The notes beneath the pieces were generated by a model. It saw only the letters and a list, made by a program, of their open reading frames with translations. It was not told the origin of the DNA and made no database searches. Source: Actinomycetota bacterium (GTDB taxonomy: Bacteria > Actinomycetota > Acidimicrobiia > Acidimicrobiales > Poriferisodaliceae). Taken from it: 7,273 bases of DNA. How positions within the stretch are numbered: the stretch's first letter is position 1; each line of letters begins with the position of its first letter. The translations under genes were made by a program, and so were the position numbers. The stretch covers positions 1 through 7,273 of the forward strand of contig PCCJ01000078.1 in NCBI GenBank assembly GCA_002731665.1. The letters are read 5' to 3'. Shown here piece after piece: positions 5,649-7,273 of the stretch.

Positions 5649-6755
5649 TCAACAGTTGAATTCGATTATTGGAACAAGCATTTCTTCAGCAGTCAGACTT
5701 CCATGTCTACCCAACATCTCCGGCCCGTCCGGCAGACTTGGATCTATATAAGCAACAGCCTCGCGAGCCACTAACGCCACATCCCCTAAACGATTTCTTG
5801 CTTCAGGTGTCAGTTTGGGCCCAAACCAACCTTCGTCAAGCACTTTTTCTACATCCACCACCCAAGCATTATCTTCATAACGCGTACTTTCAGCAAGTAA
5901 TGCCTTTGCTTCCTGCCGTCGCGCATGCAACCAGGTAAATCTTGCCTCACCAGAAGTGGAAGTACATAGACGCAAGATATCCCGATCAATTTCAATTACT
6001 GACCTACCAACCTCAACTAATCCATGATCTGCAGTAACCACCAGCGTTATATCTGTCGGAAGTTCATCGACTAGCCTCTGCACAAGCTGGTCGACAAACG
6101 CCAGCTCATCCAAATAGTGTTCATTCATTCCATGGACATGGGAAATTTTGTCTAGGCCATCGTAATAAGCGTATACAAGTTTTTCGCCTAACTTTATAGC
6201 ATTTTTAACTTGTGTGATCATGGTAAATGGTGTCCACCAACCAGCTAATTTAGCATTCCTCAAATGGGCTTCTGTGAAACCCGTATTCTTAAATTCAGCT
6301 CGCGTAACTACAGTTGGTGAAGAGTTAAGAAATGGCTCCACAGGCTGGAATTCAGCTGGCGGTATTTCTGTTAAGGCATCGAAACCTCCTGCTGACCACC
6401 GTAAACAATTCAATAAACCTTCCGGAGTTCTTACTCTATAACCAATTATTCCATGCTCTCCTGGGGCTACTCCTGTAGTAATTGACGTCAAGCCAGCAGC
6501 CGTTGTACTCGGAGCAACAGTAGTTATTGCTTGACCATTACCGCCGGCTAGAAACGGAGCAGCAGCTGCGTACCTCTGCAATTGATTCCAGCCCAAACCA
6601 TCAATAACGAGGACCACTGCCGCTTTCGCACCTATCGCATCCTCAGATATGACGTTGTTTGCCCAACCGCCTATCAAACCTGGCATGATCGATGTCACAC
6701 ACAGGTTATTATGATCAGGCAAAGTTAAGTTCAAGTCCGACTCAAATAAATCCAC
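5649..6755 (-). CDS. Alkaline-phosphatase-superfamily phosphodiesterase/nucleotide pyrophosphatase
   Basis: A 368-residue metal-dependent hydrolase of the type I phosphodiesterase/nucleotide pyrophosphatase group. All expected two-metal ligands and the nucleophile are visible: Asp52 in VLVIDGLG (48-55), Thr84 or its neighbour in APSTTAAGLTS (81-91) as nucleophile, Asp202 and His206 in YDGLDKISHVHG (198-209), Asp243 and His244 in TADHG (241-245), and His351 in GRHGSL (349-354). The enzyme should therefore be active on a phosphodiester or phosphomonoester; the substrate is not evident. There is no clear signal peptide, so a cytoplasmic location is likely, unlike many secreted relatives. The GTG start at 6755 lies six bases behind a -10 box, and translation from it gives a normal N-terminus for the family. 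It diverges from the Rrf2 regulator and is followed by bpa after 42 bp. Confidence 0.9.
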   Translation of the reverse strand: MDLFESDLNLTLPDHNNLCVTSIMPGLIGGWANNVISEDAIGAKAAVVLVIDGLGWNQLQRYAAAAPFLAGGNGQAITTVAPSTTAAGLTSITTGVAPGEHGIIGYRVRTPEGLLNCLRWSAGGFDALTEIPPAEFQPVEPFLNSSPTVVTRAEFKNTGFTEAHLRNAKLAGWWTPFTMITQVKNAIKLGEKLVYAYYDGLDKISHVHGMNEHYLDELAFVDQLVQRLVDELPTDITLVVTADHGLVEVGRSVIEIDRDILRLCTSTSGEARFTWLHARRQEAKALLAESTRYEDNAWVVDVEKVLDEGWFGPKLTPEARNRLGDVALVAREAVAYIDPSLPDGPEMLGRHGSLTAEEMLVPIIEFNC

Positions 6756-6767
6756 ACTACTAACCTA
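6756..6767 (-). promoter_or_regulatory. Leaderless promoter of the phosphodiesterase
   Basis: TAGGTT (6762-6767 on minus) is followed by six bases (AGTAGT) and the GTG at 6755. No Shine-Dalgarno is present, so the transcript probably begins on the start codon. Confidence 0.55.
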
Positions 6768-6797
6768 CGACTTAACAATCCATAGCAGCGCAGCGGG

Positions 6798-6808
6798 TAC
6801 GATAAGTT
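6798..6808 (+). promoter_or_regulatory. Probable leaderless promoter of the Rrf2 regulator
   Basis: TACGAT (6798-6803) is followed by five bases and the GTG at 6809. The spacing is one shorter than at the other four leaderless starts but still workable. No ribosome-binding site is visible. The 53-bp gap shared with the phosphodiesterase also carries half-sites ACGACTTA (6767-6774) and TAAGTTGT (6803-6810), inverted with 7 of 8 matches, which may be chance. Confidence 0.45.
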
Positions 6809-7228
6809 GTGGCTGTATCTACAAGAGGTGACTATGCAAGCAGAGCTTTACTGTCTCTGGCTTTAAACGATGAGGGTCTCCCTACTTCCGTTCGTGATAT
6901 TGCGACTAGAACAGGGTTGCCTCAGCCGTACCTCGAACAAATTCTACTGGCCTTAAAGGGGGCGGGCCTAGTGAAATCCAAACGTGGAGCAGGCGGCGGT
7001 TACGTTTTAGCTAAATCCGCAGAAGAAATTACAATCGGTGCGATAGTCAGGGCAGTTGACGGACCAATTGCCCTTGGAGACTTCGGCCAACCTCATCAAA
7101 ATAATGCATGTAATCACGAAGGCCAGTGCGTTCTTTTATCCATCTGGAGTGATGTAAGCGTCTTGATGCAGAAGCGGCTTGATTCCTACACTCTCGCAGA
7201 AGTAGCAAATCTTACCAAAACCAAATAA
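6809..7228 (+). CDS. Rrf2-family transcriptional regulator
   Basis: A 139-residue winged-helix DNA-binding protein of the Rrf2 family (relatives IscR, NsrR, CymR), normal length. The N-terminus STRGDYASRALLSLAL (4-19) and the recognition region VRDIATRTGLPQPYLEQIL (28-46) are typical, as is the wing RGAGGGYVLAK (59-69). In the cluster-binding region only two cysteines occur, Cys101 and Cys107 (spacing C-x5-C, followed by W113), where IscR and NsrR have three. The first cysteine and the IscR His ligand are absent. Asp8 lies where NsrR has its inter-subunit Asp ligand, and His96 or His103 could help. It may therefore bind an Fe-S cluster with mixed ligands, or act through a disulfide, or be cluster-free. 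The start is GTG. It diverges from the phosphodiesterase, a plausible target along with itself or a downstream gene outside the window. Confidence 0.93.
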   Translation: MAVSTRGDYASRALLSLALNDEGLPTSVRDIATRTGLPQPYLEQILLALKGAGLVKSKRGAGGGYVLAKSAEEITIGAIVRAVDGPIALGDFGQPHQNNACNHEGQCVLLSIWSDVSVLMQKRLDSYTLAEVANLTKTK

Positions 7229-7245
7229 CGGTGGCCTAATTCCAC

Positions 7246-7273
7246 TTCAGGAATCTGACTTTGCATTCCTGAA
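7246..7273. repeat. 9-bp inverted repeat after the Rrf2 gene, at the window edge
   Basis: TTCAGGAAT (7246-7254) and ATTCCTGAA (7265-7273) are exact reverse complements around a ten-base loop. Located 17 bp after the Rrf2 stop, it may be the stem of an intrinsic terminator, but the bases where a T run would follow are outside the window. It could also be an operator for the next gene. Confidence 0.5.

Noticed and set aside
6767..6810. Inverted half-sites ACGACTTA and TAAGTTGT as an Rrf2 operator
   Set aside because: Seven of eight match, but the 28-bp spacer is long for an Rrf2 site and the halves sit asymmetrically relative to the two promoters; chance is likely.

Overview
The window looks like chromosomal DNA from an actinobacterium of moderate GC content (roughly half by eye). 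The strongest clue is a gene for Bpa/PafE, the ring-shaped ATP-independent activator of the bacterial 20S proteasome, which is known from proteasome-bearing Actinomycetota. A luciferase-like (F420-type) oxidoreductase, an actinobacterial-style MenA and several apparently leaderless genes agree with this. Medium GC and tight packing would fit an uncultured, perhaps aquatic Acidimicrobiia-like lineage, but that is inference. I see no mobile element, tRNA, rRNA or CRISPR.

Layout. Positions 1-753 (minus) hold most of menA, whose 3' end lies outside the window. It overlaps the end of an SDR dehydrogenase (750-1517, minus), forming a two-gene unit. Only 40 bp separate the SDR from the divergent luciferase-like oxidoreductase (1558-2445, plus). 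That gene runs tail to tail into an uncharacterised 347-residue protein (2442-3485, minus), and the two stop codons share a TTAA. A 182-bp AT-rich gap with a 10-bp inverted repeat follows. Next come a nitroreductase (3668-4285), a 221-residue hypothetical protein (4331-4996), bpa (5079-5606) and an alkaline-phosphatase-superfamily phosphodiesterase (5649-6755), all on minus. An Rrf2-family regulator (6809-7228, plus) diverges from the phosphodiesterase. The window ends inside or at the edge of a 9-bp inverted repeat.

How it works together. The left part is redox-flavoured: menaquinone synthesis (MenA), an NAD(P)-type SDR, a probable F420 or flavin oxidoreductase and an FMN nitroreductase. They probably do not form one pathway. 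The right part holds proteolysis (Bpa), a phosphodiesterase and a probable Fe-S or redox sensor. The recurring structural theme is gene starts. Four genes at the head of transcription units have a TANNNT -10 box exactly six bases before the start codon, with no Shine-Dalgarno, and a fifth has five bases. Genes lying behind another gene (menA, the nitroreductase, less clearly the 221-residue protein) carry Shine-Dalgarno sequences instead. No obviously new multi-gene system is present. The points most worth a second look are the overlapping leaderless divergent promoters, the Rrf2 protein with a reduced cysteine set, and two uncharacterised proteins.
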